Both the position numbers and the translations under genes were made by a program. A DNA stretch of 64,000 bases from Salinicoccus luteus DSM 17002 (GTDB taxonomy: Bacteria; Bacillota; Bacilli; Staphylococcales; Salinicoccaceae), in assembly GCF_000712035.1 (NCBI RefSeq), contig NZ_JONV01000007.1, positions 248,001 through 312,000 on the forward strand. Reading direction: 5' to 3'. The notes beneath the pieces are model-generated. The model was not told where the DNA came from. It worked only from the letters and a program-made list of their open reading frames with translations, and did no database searches. Positions 17,441 to 26,025 of this stretch are shown here, in pieces (within the stretch, counting starts at the first letter, position 1; each line of letters opens with the position of its first letter).

Positions 17441-18783
17441 GAGACCGTCAATAATTATGTGTAAATAGATAAAATTTTTTCTCGTATGTAATCACCGTGC
17501 GACTATTCTTTGAACATCGCCGTCAGTTCTGCCCGTGCCTGGTCGAATCCCAAATGACAACGGGTGGAGAAGCTCTGATTATAGATTTCGAACTGTGAGA
17601 CCAGGAAACGGTCCAATGAATCTTCGTTCGGGAACTGCTCCTTGCGCTTACTGTATTTCTTCACCTTCTTATTGAATGATTCGATGAGGTTCGTTGAATA
17701 GATGCTTCTCCAAATGGATTTTGGGAAGTCATAGAAGGTGAAGATATAGGGATTGGATGCCAGTGATTGTGTCACTTTCGGGTAAGTCTTTTTCCATTTG
17801 TCGACAAAAGCTTGTAGCGCTTTTTCGCCCGATGCCCGGCTCTCTGCCCGGTATACTGACTTGAAGTCGTCACAGATTTCAGCCCGGTCAGCGACACGCA
17901 CTTTATGGGAGATGCCACGGGACAGGTGTACACAGCACGCTTGATACCGGGCGTCTGGAAAGACCGCAAAGATCCGGTCGGTGATGCCTTTCAAACCGTC
18001 AGAGATGAACAGAAGGACGTCCTCGACCCCACGCGCTTTGACATCCTGGAGGACCTCCTCCCAGACAAATGCAGATTCTGTCGGGGCAACGGTATAGGCC
18101 AGCACTTCTTTCGATCCATCCTCCCGGATGCCCACGGCGATATAGACGGCTTCTTTGGATACCGTGTCGCGTTTGAGGGCGATGTAGGTCGCATCCAGAT
18201 AGATACAGGCATAGCGTGCAGCCAGCGGACGGTGCTTGAACGCATCCACCTGTTCACTCATCGCTTTCGTCATATTGGAAACGGTCTGAGGCGTGTAGTG
18301 ATGACCATACATCTTCTCAATCAGATCCGAAATCTCCGACATCGTGACGCCTTTTTGAAACATATGGATGACAAAGGATTCCAGCGTATCGTTCGCACGC
18401 TTATACGGAGCGACCGTCTGCTGATTGAATTCGCCATTTCGATCCCGGGGCATCGACAGCTCCAGATTCCCATATTCCGTATGGAGGGTGCGGGTGTAGA
18501 TGCCGTTCCGTGAGTTCCCGGAGTTGAAACCGATACGGTCATATTTTTCGTAATCCAGGAAAGCAGAGAGCTCTGTCTGAAGGAGCGTATTGACCGCCGT
18601 CTCCAGATGGGTACGGAAAACTTCGGAGATGTCTTCTTTTTTTACTAGAGCCTGCATGATATCTGTTGTAAACTGAGTCATAGGGAGGCCTCTTTTCTAT
18701 GAATTGGTTGTGGTGACTTAATTCTACAAGAAAAGGGCTTCCTTTTTCTATTTATTCATTTACACAAGATATTTTACGCTCTC
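17441..18783 (-). mobile_element. IS256-family insertion sequence, copy 2, with target duplication
   Basis: 1343 bp. Ends GAGACCGTCAATAA (17441) and, inverted, GAGAGCGTAAAATA (ending 18783). A perfect 8-bp target-site duplication AGACTTTA flanks it (17433-17440 and 18784-18791), which is the usual length for IS256 elements. This fixes both boundaries and shows that this copy arrived by simple transposition. Confidence 0.95.
17503..18681 (-). CDS. IS256-family transposase, copy 2
   Basis: A 392-residue mutator-type DDE transposase with the catalytic motifs YLDAT, FISDG and NLIESFNKKVKKYSKRKEQF. It is full length and apparently intact. It has the opposite orientation to copy 1 and a diverged sequence, for example CVHLSRGISHKVRV instead of CFIHVARNISHKVRV around residue 248. 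Together with copy 1 it brackets the restriction operon. Confidence 0.95.
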   Translation of the reverse strand: MTQFTTDIMQALVKKEDISEVFRTHLETAVNTLLQTELSAFLDYEKYDRIGFNSGNSRNGIYTRTLHTEYGNLELSMPRDRNGEFNQQTVAPYKRANDTLESFVIHMFQKGVTMSEISDLIEKMYGHHYTPQTVSNMTKAMSEQVDAFKHRPLAARYACIYLDATYIALKRDTVSKEAVYIAVGIREDGSKEVLAYTVAPTESAFVWEEVLQDVKARGVEDVLLFISDGLKGITDRIFAVFPDARYQACCVHLSRGISHKVRVADRAEICDDFKSVYRAESRASGEKALQAFVDKWKKTYPKVTQSLASNPYIFTFYDFPKSIWRSIYSTNLIESFNKKVKKYSKRKEQFPNEDSLDRFLVSQFEIYNQSFSTRCHLGFDQARAELTAMFKE

Positions 18784-18893
18784 AGACTTTAAGAGCAACT
18801 TAATATTTATTAATCATACTTGAGAATTACCCAGTTTATTAAAAATTAGATAAAAAGAAATACTAATAAGATGATATGTTGAGGAGGAACAAG

Positions 18894-19082
18894 GTGGAAA
18901 ACGCCGTTAGAGATCTAATTAACACATATTTATTAAATGTGGAATATCTTGAATATTTAATAATCGATTTTGATCTACACTATTTACTATATGAAACTGA
19001 TAAACTGAAAAAAACCGTTAGTATAAGAGATTATAAGCTTAGCGGTAAGTTTATATATTATCATTTACTTAAAAACACCTAA
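18894..19082 (+). CDS. Small orphan protein
   Basis: A 62-residue protein beginning at GTG 18894, which has AGGAGG six nt upstream; an ATG at 18876 lies before that site and is unlikely. The product is rich in Leu, Tyr and Ile (VEYLEYLIIDFDLHYLLYE) with a charged C-terminal part, and has no clear membrane helix. I do not recognise it. It is the only plus-strand gene between IS256 copy 2 and the PD-(D/E)XK nuclease. The strong ribosome-binding site makes it a credible gene. Confidence 0.5.
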   Translation: MENAVRDLINTYLLNVEYLEYLIIDFDLHYLLYETDKLKKTVSIRDYKLSGKFIYYHLLKNT

Positions 19083-19380
19083 AATTTACATTAACTAATG
19101 TACTCTTCAATTCAGTTACAATACACCTATTTCAAGAAAAGCAGGAAAATTATACTCTTTCTTGAATTGAAATTACGTAAAGTGCAATAATCTCGTTTAC
19201 CGGTATGTAACTTGTACGTTTGTTTCGACTCTAAACACCTAAGTAAATTGATCTATGGAAAACTCAAGGTTGACACTAAATAAGATGAATGCTCATTAAT
19301 ATTTAAAGCGTCTTTATTCAGCTATACGTAGAAAGTGCTAAAAATTAACAACATCGCATTAATATATGAATCTTTAAATT
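19083..19380. other. AT-rich gap before the PD-(D/E)XK gene
   Basis: No open frame with a ribosome-binding site and no recognisable repeat seen. Confidence 0.5.
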
Positions 19381-20547
19381 TTACGATTTATTCTTTTCAT
19401 AATCTTGCAAAGTACTATTAACCTTCTCACGATTCTTTATATCCCAGTCTCTTAATGTTTTCATTATTTCTTCTAAGCTTTTTGAAATAGTAATCTTACT
19501 GCTGTAATTCATATAAAACACGTCTATTTCATTCTGTTCCTCCAATTCATCGAATATTAGGTTTTCACTCTTTTTCCAATACTTTAGGAGCTGCTTATCT
19601 TCTATATCTAAAGTAAGTCTTAACTTATCAGGTAAAATAAAACCGTGAGTAGAGTGACCTTCCAATACTCCTACCTCATAATGAACATTAAATCTGTTCC
19701 ATTCCTCATTTTTTAATTGTCTCCAAAATTGATCTTCCTTTTTATTACCCCGAACTTCCCAATTTTCTGGTTCTAAAGTTTCCTGCATTCTCCTGTCCAC
19801 CTCTTGCATTAAAAGTTTGAGATTAGCTCTACCTTCTTGAAATGTAGTTTTTAAGTCACTTTGGTTCGAACTAATAAACCTTGCCCATTCTTCATTCATA
19901 CTGCTTTCTCCTCCTTTTAAGTACTCTTCCACATAATTTACGAAGTCTTCAAGAAGAAAGGCACTTCTCAAGTTATTTAGGTAGTCGAAGTGTAGTTTTC
20001 TAAATGCTTCTGCCAGTTCTTCAAATGTGATACTTATAAAATCATCAGATGGAGATTCTTTACTTCCCTTTGGCGTTAGTAGTATAAGTACAGGTATTTT
20101 CTTCTCTTCGCCCTTTTTTGCACTACCGATTATACTTTTACCATACTTTCCCAATTGGTTTTTATGTAATACTGCATAGATTTTACTTTCTATACCAATC
20201 AGAAGTTTATCTGTAGTAATGAGAAAGTCGATTCTTTGCGCCTGACCAAGAGCTTCTTCTCGAGAAACTTCTACCAGTTCATTCTCCGATACAGCATAGT
20301 CTTCTTCGTACTCTTCTCCCCCTGGCTTCAATTTGGAAAAGTATAAGCTTAACAAAGCATTCAATGGTTCTTCTGATCCGAACCTCTCTGGGTCAATCAG
20401 GAAAGCCAACCAATTGCTGATATAGTTCTCTTTATGTTCAATTCCAAATATTCTTGCCGTCGTGTCTAGTTTTTTCTTTACAGTACTTTCAGGTATATTT
20501 GCCAACTTTAACGTCATTTCATCAAAATTGAAACTTTCAATCGACAT
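19381..20547 (-). CDS. PD-(D/E)XK nuclease superfamily protein
   Basis: A 388-residue protein with a PD-(D/E)XK core: E40 in the first helix, RIDFLI (D107), then IGIESKIYA (E120-x-K122), followed by QLGKY (Q131), which matches the PDDEXK_4-type QxxxY extension. Such proteins often occur as defence genes or solitary nucleases. The C-terminal half (from about residue 220) is helical and of unknown role. AAGGAGG precedes the ATG. It is a single-gene unit at the right edge of the AT-rich island, next to the conserved formamidase genes. Confidence 0.75.
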   Translation of the reverse strand: MSIESFNFDEMTLKLANIPESTVKKKLDTTARIFGIEHKENYISNWLAFLIDPERFGSEEPLNALLSLYFSKLKPGGEEYEEDYAVSENELVEVSREEALGQAQRIDFLITTDKLLIGIESKIYAVLHKNQLGKYGKSIIGSAKKGEEKKIPVLILLTPKGSKESPSDDFISITFEELAEAFRKLHFDYLNNLRSAFLLEDFVNYVEEYLKGGESSMNEEWARFISSNQSDLKTTFQEGRANLKLLMQEVDRRMQETLEPENWEVRGNKKEDQFWRQLKNEEWNRFNVHYEVGVLEGHSTHGFILPDKLRLTLDIEDKQLLKYWKKSENLIFDELEEQNEIDVFYMNYSSKITISKSLEEIMKTLRDWDIKNREKVNSTLQDYEKNKS

Positions 20548-20623
20548 ATTAACCCTCCTTTTAAAATTAATTATACCTTAATATATTTAGGAGATTCCGT
20601 ATAAACTGGAACCTCCTAAACAG

Positions 20624-20887
20624 TTAAATCATCCAAGGTCTCGGATTCTTCTCTTTCTGTCTGACATTACTTTTCGGCAAATTTTCTTTTTTAGCGACTC
20701 TTGGTCTCATGCCCTGCTCGATCCGCTTCGACACTTTGCTATCGAGATAGCTGGTTCTAAAAACTTGGAATACGCGGCTCGTTTCACTGCCGCAGTCGGG
20801 ACACTGGTCTTTGGTCAGGTCTTCGGTACTCTGCTTCCACGTTTCATAGCTGCCGCATGTCTTGCACTCAAATGTATATCTTGGCAT
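20624..20887 (-). CDS. fmdB: FmdB-type zinc ribbon protein
   Basis: An 87-residue protein with an N-terminal zinc ribbon: C8-x2-C11 and C29-x2-C32, opening with PRYTFECKTCGS, the signature of the FmdB (CxxC_CxxC_SSSS) family. The C-terminal half is basic and disordered-looking. FmdB was first described as a regulator of amide-induced formamidase. Its start overlaps the formamidase stop by one nt (TGATG), so the two are translationally coupled, which supports a role linked to the enzyme. Confidence 0.88.
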   Translation of the reverse strand: MPRYTFECKTCGSYETWKQSTEDLTKDQCPDCGSETSRVFQVFRTSYLDSKVSKRIEQGMRPRVAKKENLPKSNVRQKEKNPRPWMI

Positions 20888-22071
20888 CAGTCGATCTCCG
20901 GTATGATATTCTGGTTAAATATTTCTTTCGGCAGCGACAATGTACAGCAGGCATTCGGTATATCGACAATACCGCCGATATGTCCCTGTACGGGTGCGGA
21001 GCCGAGCAGCATATAGGCCTGCTCCCCAGTGAAGCCGAGGGTCTTCATATATTCTATAGCGTTGAGGCAGGCATTGCGGTATGCGGTATTGGCATCGAGA
21101 TACTCCTGCGTACCGTTCAGTTCATTGACGGAAACACCCTCGAATACGAGGTATTCATTATAGTGTGGCATGACGGGACCAGGCTGGAATGCCGGATTGC
21201 GTTCAATCTTGTGCTTCTTCATGCCACCCTTAATGACATTGACTTTGAGCTCGATCCATCCAGGGATTTCGATACCGCCACAGAAAGTGATTTCTCCATC
21301 ACCTTGCGAGAAGTGCAGGTCGCCCACTGACAGTTTTGCACCTTCCACAAATACAGGGAAGTAAATCCTGGATCCTTTCGAAAGGTTCTTGATATCACAG
21401 TTTCCGCCATTCTCCCTCGGAGGGACGGTTCTGGCGCCTTCTCTTGCGACACGGTCATAGTCTTCGCCTTTCAGTGTACCGAGTACCGTCGAGTCCTCAT
21501 CCGGCAGTTCAGCAAGTGGCGGTACACGAGTCGGATCCTTGTCCACCAGCTCCTTCTCTCTTCTGTTCCACTCATTTAATAATTCCTGGGATGGAGCCAC
21601 ACCGATTAGTCCTGGGTGGATGATACCTGCAAATCTGACATTCGGCACGTGTCTTGAAGTTGCATAGATACCTTCAAAATCCCAGATGGACTTTGCAGCA
21701 TCGGGATAGTGATCAACCAGGAAGCTTCCCCCATTTTCCTTTGCAAATACGCCATTGAACCCCCACTCATGGCTGCTGAATGTACCTATATCCAAAATGT
21801 CCACGACCAGAAGGTCGCCCGGTTCCACACCATTGACATGCACCGGTCCACTCAATACATGCACACGCTTCAAGTTCACTTTCGCAATATCCGAAGGGTC
21901 GTCATTGTTGCTGATCTGCCCATCCGTCCAGTCCAGGCACTCCATCTTGAACGACTCACCCGGATCTACTGAAAAGGCTGCGGGGATGTCCGGATGCCAT
22001 CGGTTATGGCCCGGGTGCTTCTGTTCATGCATCTTCTTCGACAAATCGATTTCAAAAATCTTCTTGGACAT
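20887..22071 (-). CDS. fmdA: Formamidase (acetamidase/formamidase family)
   Basis: A 394-residue FmdA/AmdA-type amidase: HNRWHPDIP near the N-terminus, then RHVPNVRFAGIIHPGLIGVAP and REGARTVPPRENGGNCDIKN (each within about residues 140-240), and a conserved HFSQGDGEITFCGGIE. It hydrolyses formamide or short amides to ammonia and the acid. ATG 22071 is chosen because AGGAGG lies seven nt upstream; an upstream in-frame ATG at 22089 sits before that site. A cre-like box 25 nt upstream of the start indicates CcpA control. Confidence 0.93.
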   Translation of the reverse strand: MSKKIFEIDLSKKMHEQKHPGHNRWHPDIPAAFSVDPGESFKMECLDWTDGQISNNDDPSDIAKVNLKRVHVLSGPVHVNGVEPGDLLVVDILDIGTFSSHEWGFNGVFAKENGGSFLVDHYPDAAKSIWDFEGIYATSRHVPNVRFAGIIHPGLIGVAPSQELLNEWNRREKELVDKDPTRVPPLAELPDEDSTVLGTLKGEDYDRVAREGARTVPPRENGGNCDIKNLSKGSRIYFPVFVEGAKLSVGDLHFSQGDGEITFCGGIEIPGWIELKVNVIKGGMKKHKIERNPAFQPGPVMPHYNEYLVFEGVSVNELNGTQEYLDANTAYRNACLNAIEYMKTLGFTGEQAYMLLGSAPVQGHIGGIVDIPNACCTLSLPKEIFNQNIIPEID

Positions 22072-22095
22072 TGTAAAACCTCCTGTCATATTTTA

Positions 22096-22109
22096 GGAAA
22101 GCGCTTACA
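22096..22109. promoter_or_regulatory. cre-like box upstream of formamidase
   Basis: GGAAAGCGCTTACA matches the cre consensus TGWAANCGNTNWCA at 13 of 14 positions. It is 24 nt before the start codon, within or just after the promoter, consistent with CcpA repression. Confidence 0.6.
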
Positions 22110-22168
22110 ATTGAATTGTATCATTTTACAATACAGGTTTCCATATACATTACATTTTTCACTCCATT

Positions 22169-22192
22169 AAAAAAGACCACTTTCGTGGTCCC
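22169..22192 (-). terminator. Terminator of the ornithine-cyclodeaminase-like gene
   Basis: On the minus strand GGACCAC-GAAA-GTGGTC is followed by TTTTTT. Confidence 0.85.
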
Positions 22193-22198
22193 ATGTTC

Positions 22199-23143
22199 CT
22201 ACTCTGCAAACATCTTCATGACGCCGCCGGCAACGGCCAAGTCGAAGTATCCCGCCCCCACACATTTGTAAAGAGTGATTTCTTCGTCACCCTGTCTCAG
22301 GTAGTCCTGCTCGAATATGTCGACGAGTTCGCCTTTGATGTCGTCCCAGCTGATGATGCCCACGTCCACCGCATGGATCAGCTCACCAGCTTCCTCCTTG
22401 ACGGATTCGAGGTCGTCGGCATAGATCTGGTTTGCTCTCTTGATCGTCGTTTCGTCCATTTCCTTCATTACCGGCTTGAAGGAGCCGACGCCGTTGATGT
22501 GTGTGCCGGGTTTGATATCATTCCCGTCGAATACCGGTTCTGTGGACTGGGTAGCACAGTTGAGGATATCGCTTTGTGTGACGACATCTGATGCATTGTC
22601 CACGACCTCGATGTCCGCCTTGATGCCGAATGCCTCGAGCCTCTCTTTGAACGCTTCCGCCTTCTCCTTCGTACGGTTATAGAGCACGATTCTTTCGATA
22701 TCCCGCACTTCAATGACACCGAGCACCTGCTCGAATGCCATGTTGCCCGTACCGATGGCACCGAGCGTCTTCGCATCCTTACGTGCAAGCCTTTCCGTCG
22801 CGATGGCGGTCATGGCACCAGTGCGGAGGCGCGTGAGGTATGACGCATCCATCGTCGCCTTATGCTCCCCCTTCGTCAAATCGGTGACGAGCAGGTTCCC
22901 CTGCGTTGTCGGGAGGTCTTTATTCACCGGGAAAATCGAGACGGTCTTGATGATGGAAATCTTCGATGCCGTGCTGATGCATGGCATATACAGCATCGAG
23001 CTGTTGTCGTCCACCGGGAGTACAGTCCGGGGCGCCTGGATAATTGCGTCATCCTTCAGATCCTGCAGGACATTTTTGACGTCCGCTATCGCGTGGTGCA
23101 TGTGGTACTCGTTTTCAATCTGTTCATCGGTCAGTGTAATCAT
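22199..23143 (-). CDS. Ornithine cyclodeaminase / mu-crystallin family protein
   Basis: A 314-residue protein of the ornithine cyclodeaminase/mu-crystallin family. N-terminal substrate domain (LRTGAMTAIATERLAR near residue 107) and an NAD(H)-binding Rossmann domain with GAIGTGNMAFEQ (about residues 128-139). Members include ornithine cyclodeaminase, alanine dehydrogenase and ketimine reductases, and they cannot be separated reliably by eye. GGAGG precedes the ATG. It is divergent from a MalY-type aminotransferase, which suggests an amino-acid-related function. A strong terminator follows. Confidence 0.85.
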   Translation of the reverse strand: MITLTDEQIENEYHMHHAIADVKNVLQDLKDDAIIQAPRTVLPVDDNSSMLYMPCISTASKISIIKTVSIFPVNKDLPTTQGNLLVTDLTKGEHKATMDASYLTRLRTGAMTAIATERLARKDAKTLGAIGTGNMAFEQVLGVIEVRDIERIVLYNRTKEKAEAFKERLEAFGIKADIEVVDNASDVVTQSDILNCATQSTEPVFDGNDIKPGTHINGVGSFKPVMKEMDETTIKRANQIYADDLESVKEEAGELIHAVDVGIISWDDIKGELVDIFEQDYLRQGDEEITLYKCVGAGYFDLAVAGGVMKMFAE

Positions 23144-23294
23144 GGAATTTTCCTCCGCTTCTCATTCGCCTTTTTGGCGTATCACTCCTCCCAATGATAT
23201 AACCTCCAGAATATTGCGTCAAATACGCTTCCAAGACTTTTTATTTCTCCTGTGACTGATATAATACCTTTATGATTACATATGAAAGGGAGCG

Positions 23295-24488
23295 ATGATT
23301 TTGGATATAAAGGATTTTGTCGATACATATTATGTGGAGCGCAAGAACACGAACTCCACAAAGTGGGATCTCCTCGGGGAGCGGTTTGGGGATCCGGATC
23401 TGCTGCCGATCTGGGTCGCCGACATGGAATTCAAGGCGCCTGACAGCGTGATCAGCGCACTCACCGAGCGTGTCCAGCATGGTGCATACGGCTACTCATT
23501 CATCCCGGACGAGTACTACAACACATACTCCAAATGGATGGAGGACAGCTTCGGCTACAAGGTCGAGAAGGCGTGGTGCCGGCCGGCGACAGGGGTCGTA
23601 TCGGCGCTCTACTGGTTCATGAACTGCTACACGGAGGAAGGGGATGCGGTCATCATCACACCGCCCGTCTACTACCCGTTCTTCAACGTCATCCGGGACC
23701 TCGACCGTACGCTCGTGACGGTGGACATGAATGAGAATGACGGCCGCTTCGAACTCGACTTCGACCTTTTCGAACGGAAGATTGAAGAAAATGACGTGAA
23801 GCTCTTCATCCTGTGCTCGCCGCACAATCCAGCCGGCCGTGTATGGACGGAGTCGGAGCTCGAGCGCATGCTCGCAATATGCGAGAAGCATGACGTCCTC
23901 GTCATTGCGGACGAGATCCACCAGGACTTCGCCTACGGTGAACACAAGCATATGCCGGCACCGCTTGTGGCAGACGGCAAGTACACCGACCGCATCGTGC
24001 TCGTGAATGCAGCCTCCAAATCATTCAACCTGCCCGGCCTGCTCCATGCCAACATCGTCATCGAGAACGACGCACTGCGCCAGCAGTTCGACGACTATGC
24101 CGGCCAGCACATCAAGAGTGAGAAGAACATCCTCGGCCACCTTGCTACACAGGCCGCCTACGAGGGTGGGCGCGAATGGCTCGAGGGACTGAAGAATGTC
24201 ATCCTGTCGAACTACGCCTATGTGCGGGAGACGCTCGGGGTGCATATACCGGAAGCGAAAGTGATGAAGCTCGAAGGCACATACCTGCCGATGATCGACC
24301 TGCGCGGCTTCCTCGCCCCTGAAGATACGAAACACTTCGTCCAGGAGAAGTGCAAGCTCGCCGTCGACTATGGCGAGTGGTTCGGGGAAGGCTATGAAGG
24401 CTACATCCGCCTGAACCTTGCGACGCATCCGAAGTTCGTCAAAGAGGCCGTGGACCGCATAGTCGAGGAATACAAGAAGATGAAGTAG
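23295..24488 (+). CDS. MalY/PatB-type PLP aminotransferase (C-S lyase family)
   Basis: A 397-residue fold-type I PLP enzyme. LPIWVADMEFKAP near residue 37, SPHNPAGRVW near residue 176, IADEIHQDFAYG near residue 207 and the PLP-lysine motif ASKSFNLPGL near residue 239 are hallmarks of the MalY/PatB subgroup, which cleaves cystathionine or cysteine C-S bonds and can transaminate. AAAGGGAG lies just before the ATG. Followed by a multidrug exporter gene after about 110 nt. Confidence 0.9.
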   Translation: MILDIKDFVDTYYVERKNTNSTKWDLLGERFGDPDLLPIWVADMEFKAPDSVISALTERVQHGAYGYSFIPDEYYNTYSKWMEDSFGYKVEKAWCRPATGVVSALYWFMNCYTEEGDAVIITPPVYYPFFNVIRDLDRTLVTVDMNENDGRFELDFDLFERKIEENDVKLFILCSPHNPAGRVWTESELERMLAICEKHDVLVIADEIHQDFAYGEHKHMPAPLVADGKYTDRIVLVNAASKSFNLPGLLHANIVIENDALRQQFDDYAGQHIKSEKNILGHLATQAAYEGGREWLEGLKNVILSNYAYVRETLGVHIPEAKVMKLEGTYLPMIDLRGFLAPEDTKHFVQEKCKLAVDYGEWFGEGYEGYIRLNLATHPKFVKEAVDRIVEEYKKMK

Positions 24489-24602
24489 AACTGACGCCCT
24501 GCTCCGGACTCCCGGGACAGGGCTTTATTCATGCCGAGGTGCTTTGACCGGGGAATGGGATTATGCAACAATGAATATAAATGGACGATTGGAGGGATCG
24601 GT

Positions 24603-25982
24603 ATGGCGGAAGACAGAATAGAGAGCAAGGGTGTCGTTGTGGTGATCATCGCCGCAGCTTTTTTATTGACCTTCAACCAATTCCTATTGATCACCGCATT
24701 CCCGACGATCATGGCGGAGTTCGACATCAATGCCACACAGGTCCAGTGGCTGACGAATGCCTTCATCCTCGTCACACTGATATTCATCCCGATGTCCGGG
24801 TACCTGTCGACTACCTATTCCGCCCGGACACTCGTCATCTTCTCGCTCACCTGCCTGCTCATCGGTACGGCGATCGGCGGCTGGTCGCCGAACTTCGGCA
24901 TCCTGCTCCTCTCACGCATGATCCAGGCGATTGGTGCGGGGATCATCCTGCCGTTGATACAGACGATACTGCTCATCGTCTTCCCCTACCACAGGCGGGG
25001 GTTCGCCATGGGCTTGCTCGGTGCGGTGACGAACATCGCGCCCGCTTCCGCCCCGTCGATATCGGGCATCATCATCGACTACCTCGACTGGCGGTCGCTC
25101 CACTGGGTGATCCTGCCGTTCATCCTGATCACCTTCGTCATGGCGCTGTTCCTGATGAAGAACGTGCTTGAACAGAACCGGACGACACTCGACCTCCGTT
25201 CGGTCGCCCTCTCCGCATCAGGCTTCGCCCTCTTCATCCTGGGTCTCAGCAACATCAGCGTATACGGCTTCCTGAGCCTGTGGTCGATCCTGCCGATGGC
25301 GGTTGGCATCGTGAGCGTGCTGTTCTTCATCAGCCGCCAGTTCAGCATCCCGACACCGGTATTGAACCTGGATCTGTTCCGCAACCGGACGTTCAGCCTT
25401 GCCATCATACTGATTTTCATCAATATGATGCTGCTCTTATCGACGGAGACGATACTGCCGATGTTCGCACAGGACGCACTCGGAACGAGCGCCTTCCTGT
25501 CCGGCTTCCTGCTCGTACCGGGGACGATCATCCTGTCCGTCATCACCTTCGTCTCCGGCAACCTGTATGACCGGTACGGCGGCAAACGGATCGCCACGAT
25601 TGGGTTCGCCTGCACCGCCGTATCACTCGGGCTGATCAACACCGTCGGCATGGACGACTCGCCATACTGGATCATGGTGTACTTCTGCCTGTTCATGACC
25701 GGATTCGGCCTGACACTTATGCCGCTCGTCACCGTCAGCATGTCCGAGCTCGGGAAGGAAGACATCCCCCATGGCTCCGCCATCGTCAACACTGTGCGCC
25801 AGTTCGCCATGGCCTTCGGCATCATCATACTGACATCCATCATCAGCATCACCGTCGCCGTGATGGAGGCACCGTATGCCACAAGCACATATTGGGGCAC
25901 ATCCTATGCCTTGATCGTCATGGCCGGGCTTGCGGTGCTCGGTTTCATATTGACACTCAGGTTGAAGGAGACGAGATACTGA
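24603..25982 (+). CDS. DHA2-family MFS drug exporter (EmrB/QacA type)
   Basis: A 459-residue membrane protein with about 14 hydrophobic segments, the DHA2 number. The early motif FPTIMAEFDINATQVQWLTN (about residues 33-52) and the motif C-like antiporter signature GAVTNIAPASAPSISG (about residues 140-155) mark an H+-coupled multidrug antiporter. GGAGG precedes ATG 24603 by seven nt, so in-frame upstream codons are excluded. Substrates unknown. Ends in a bidirectional terminator shared with the convergent aminotransferase gene. Confidence 0.92.
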   Translation: MAEDRIESKGVVVVIIAAAFLLTFNQFLLITAFPTIMAEFDINATQVQWLTNAFILVTLIFIPMSGYLSTTYSARTLVIFSLTCLLIGTAIGGWSPNFGILLLSRMIQAIGAGIILPLIQTILLIVFPYHRRGFAMGLLGAVTNIAPASAPSISGIIIDYLDWRSLHWVILPFILITFVMALFLMKNVLEQNRTTLDLRSVALSASGFALFILGLSNISVYGFLSLWSILPMAVGIVSVLFFISRQFSIPTPVLNLDLFRNRTFSLAIILIFINMMLLLSTETILPMFAQDALGTSAFLSGFLLVPGTIILSVITFVSGNLYDRYGGKRIATIGFACTAVSLGLINTVGMDDSPYWIMVYFCLFMTGFGLTLMPLVTVSMSELGKEDIPHGSAIVNTVRQFAMAFGIIILTSIISITVAVMEAPYATSTYWGTSYALIVMAGLAVLGFILTLRLKETRY

Positions 25983-25984
25983 CG

Positions 25985-26025
25985 AAAAAATCGCCTTGCG
26001 GATCTATGCCGCAAGGCGATTCTTC
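25985..26025. terminator. Bidirectional terminator between the MFS and aminotransferase genes
   Basis: A 12-bp ATCGCCTTGCGG/CCGCAAGGCGAT stem (25990-26001 and 26009-26020). The minus strand continues TTTTTT; the plus strand has TTCTTC. Confidence 0.85.

Noticed and set aside
11387-18783. Active composite transposon made of two IS256 copies
   Set aside because: The two copies are diverged, copy 2 has its own 8-bp target duplication around a single element, and no duplication joins the two outer ends.
23496-25900. Long open frames on the strand opposite malY and the MFS gene
   Set aside because: They are complements of GC-rich coding regions and lack ribosome-binding sites and recognisable domains.
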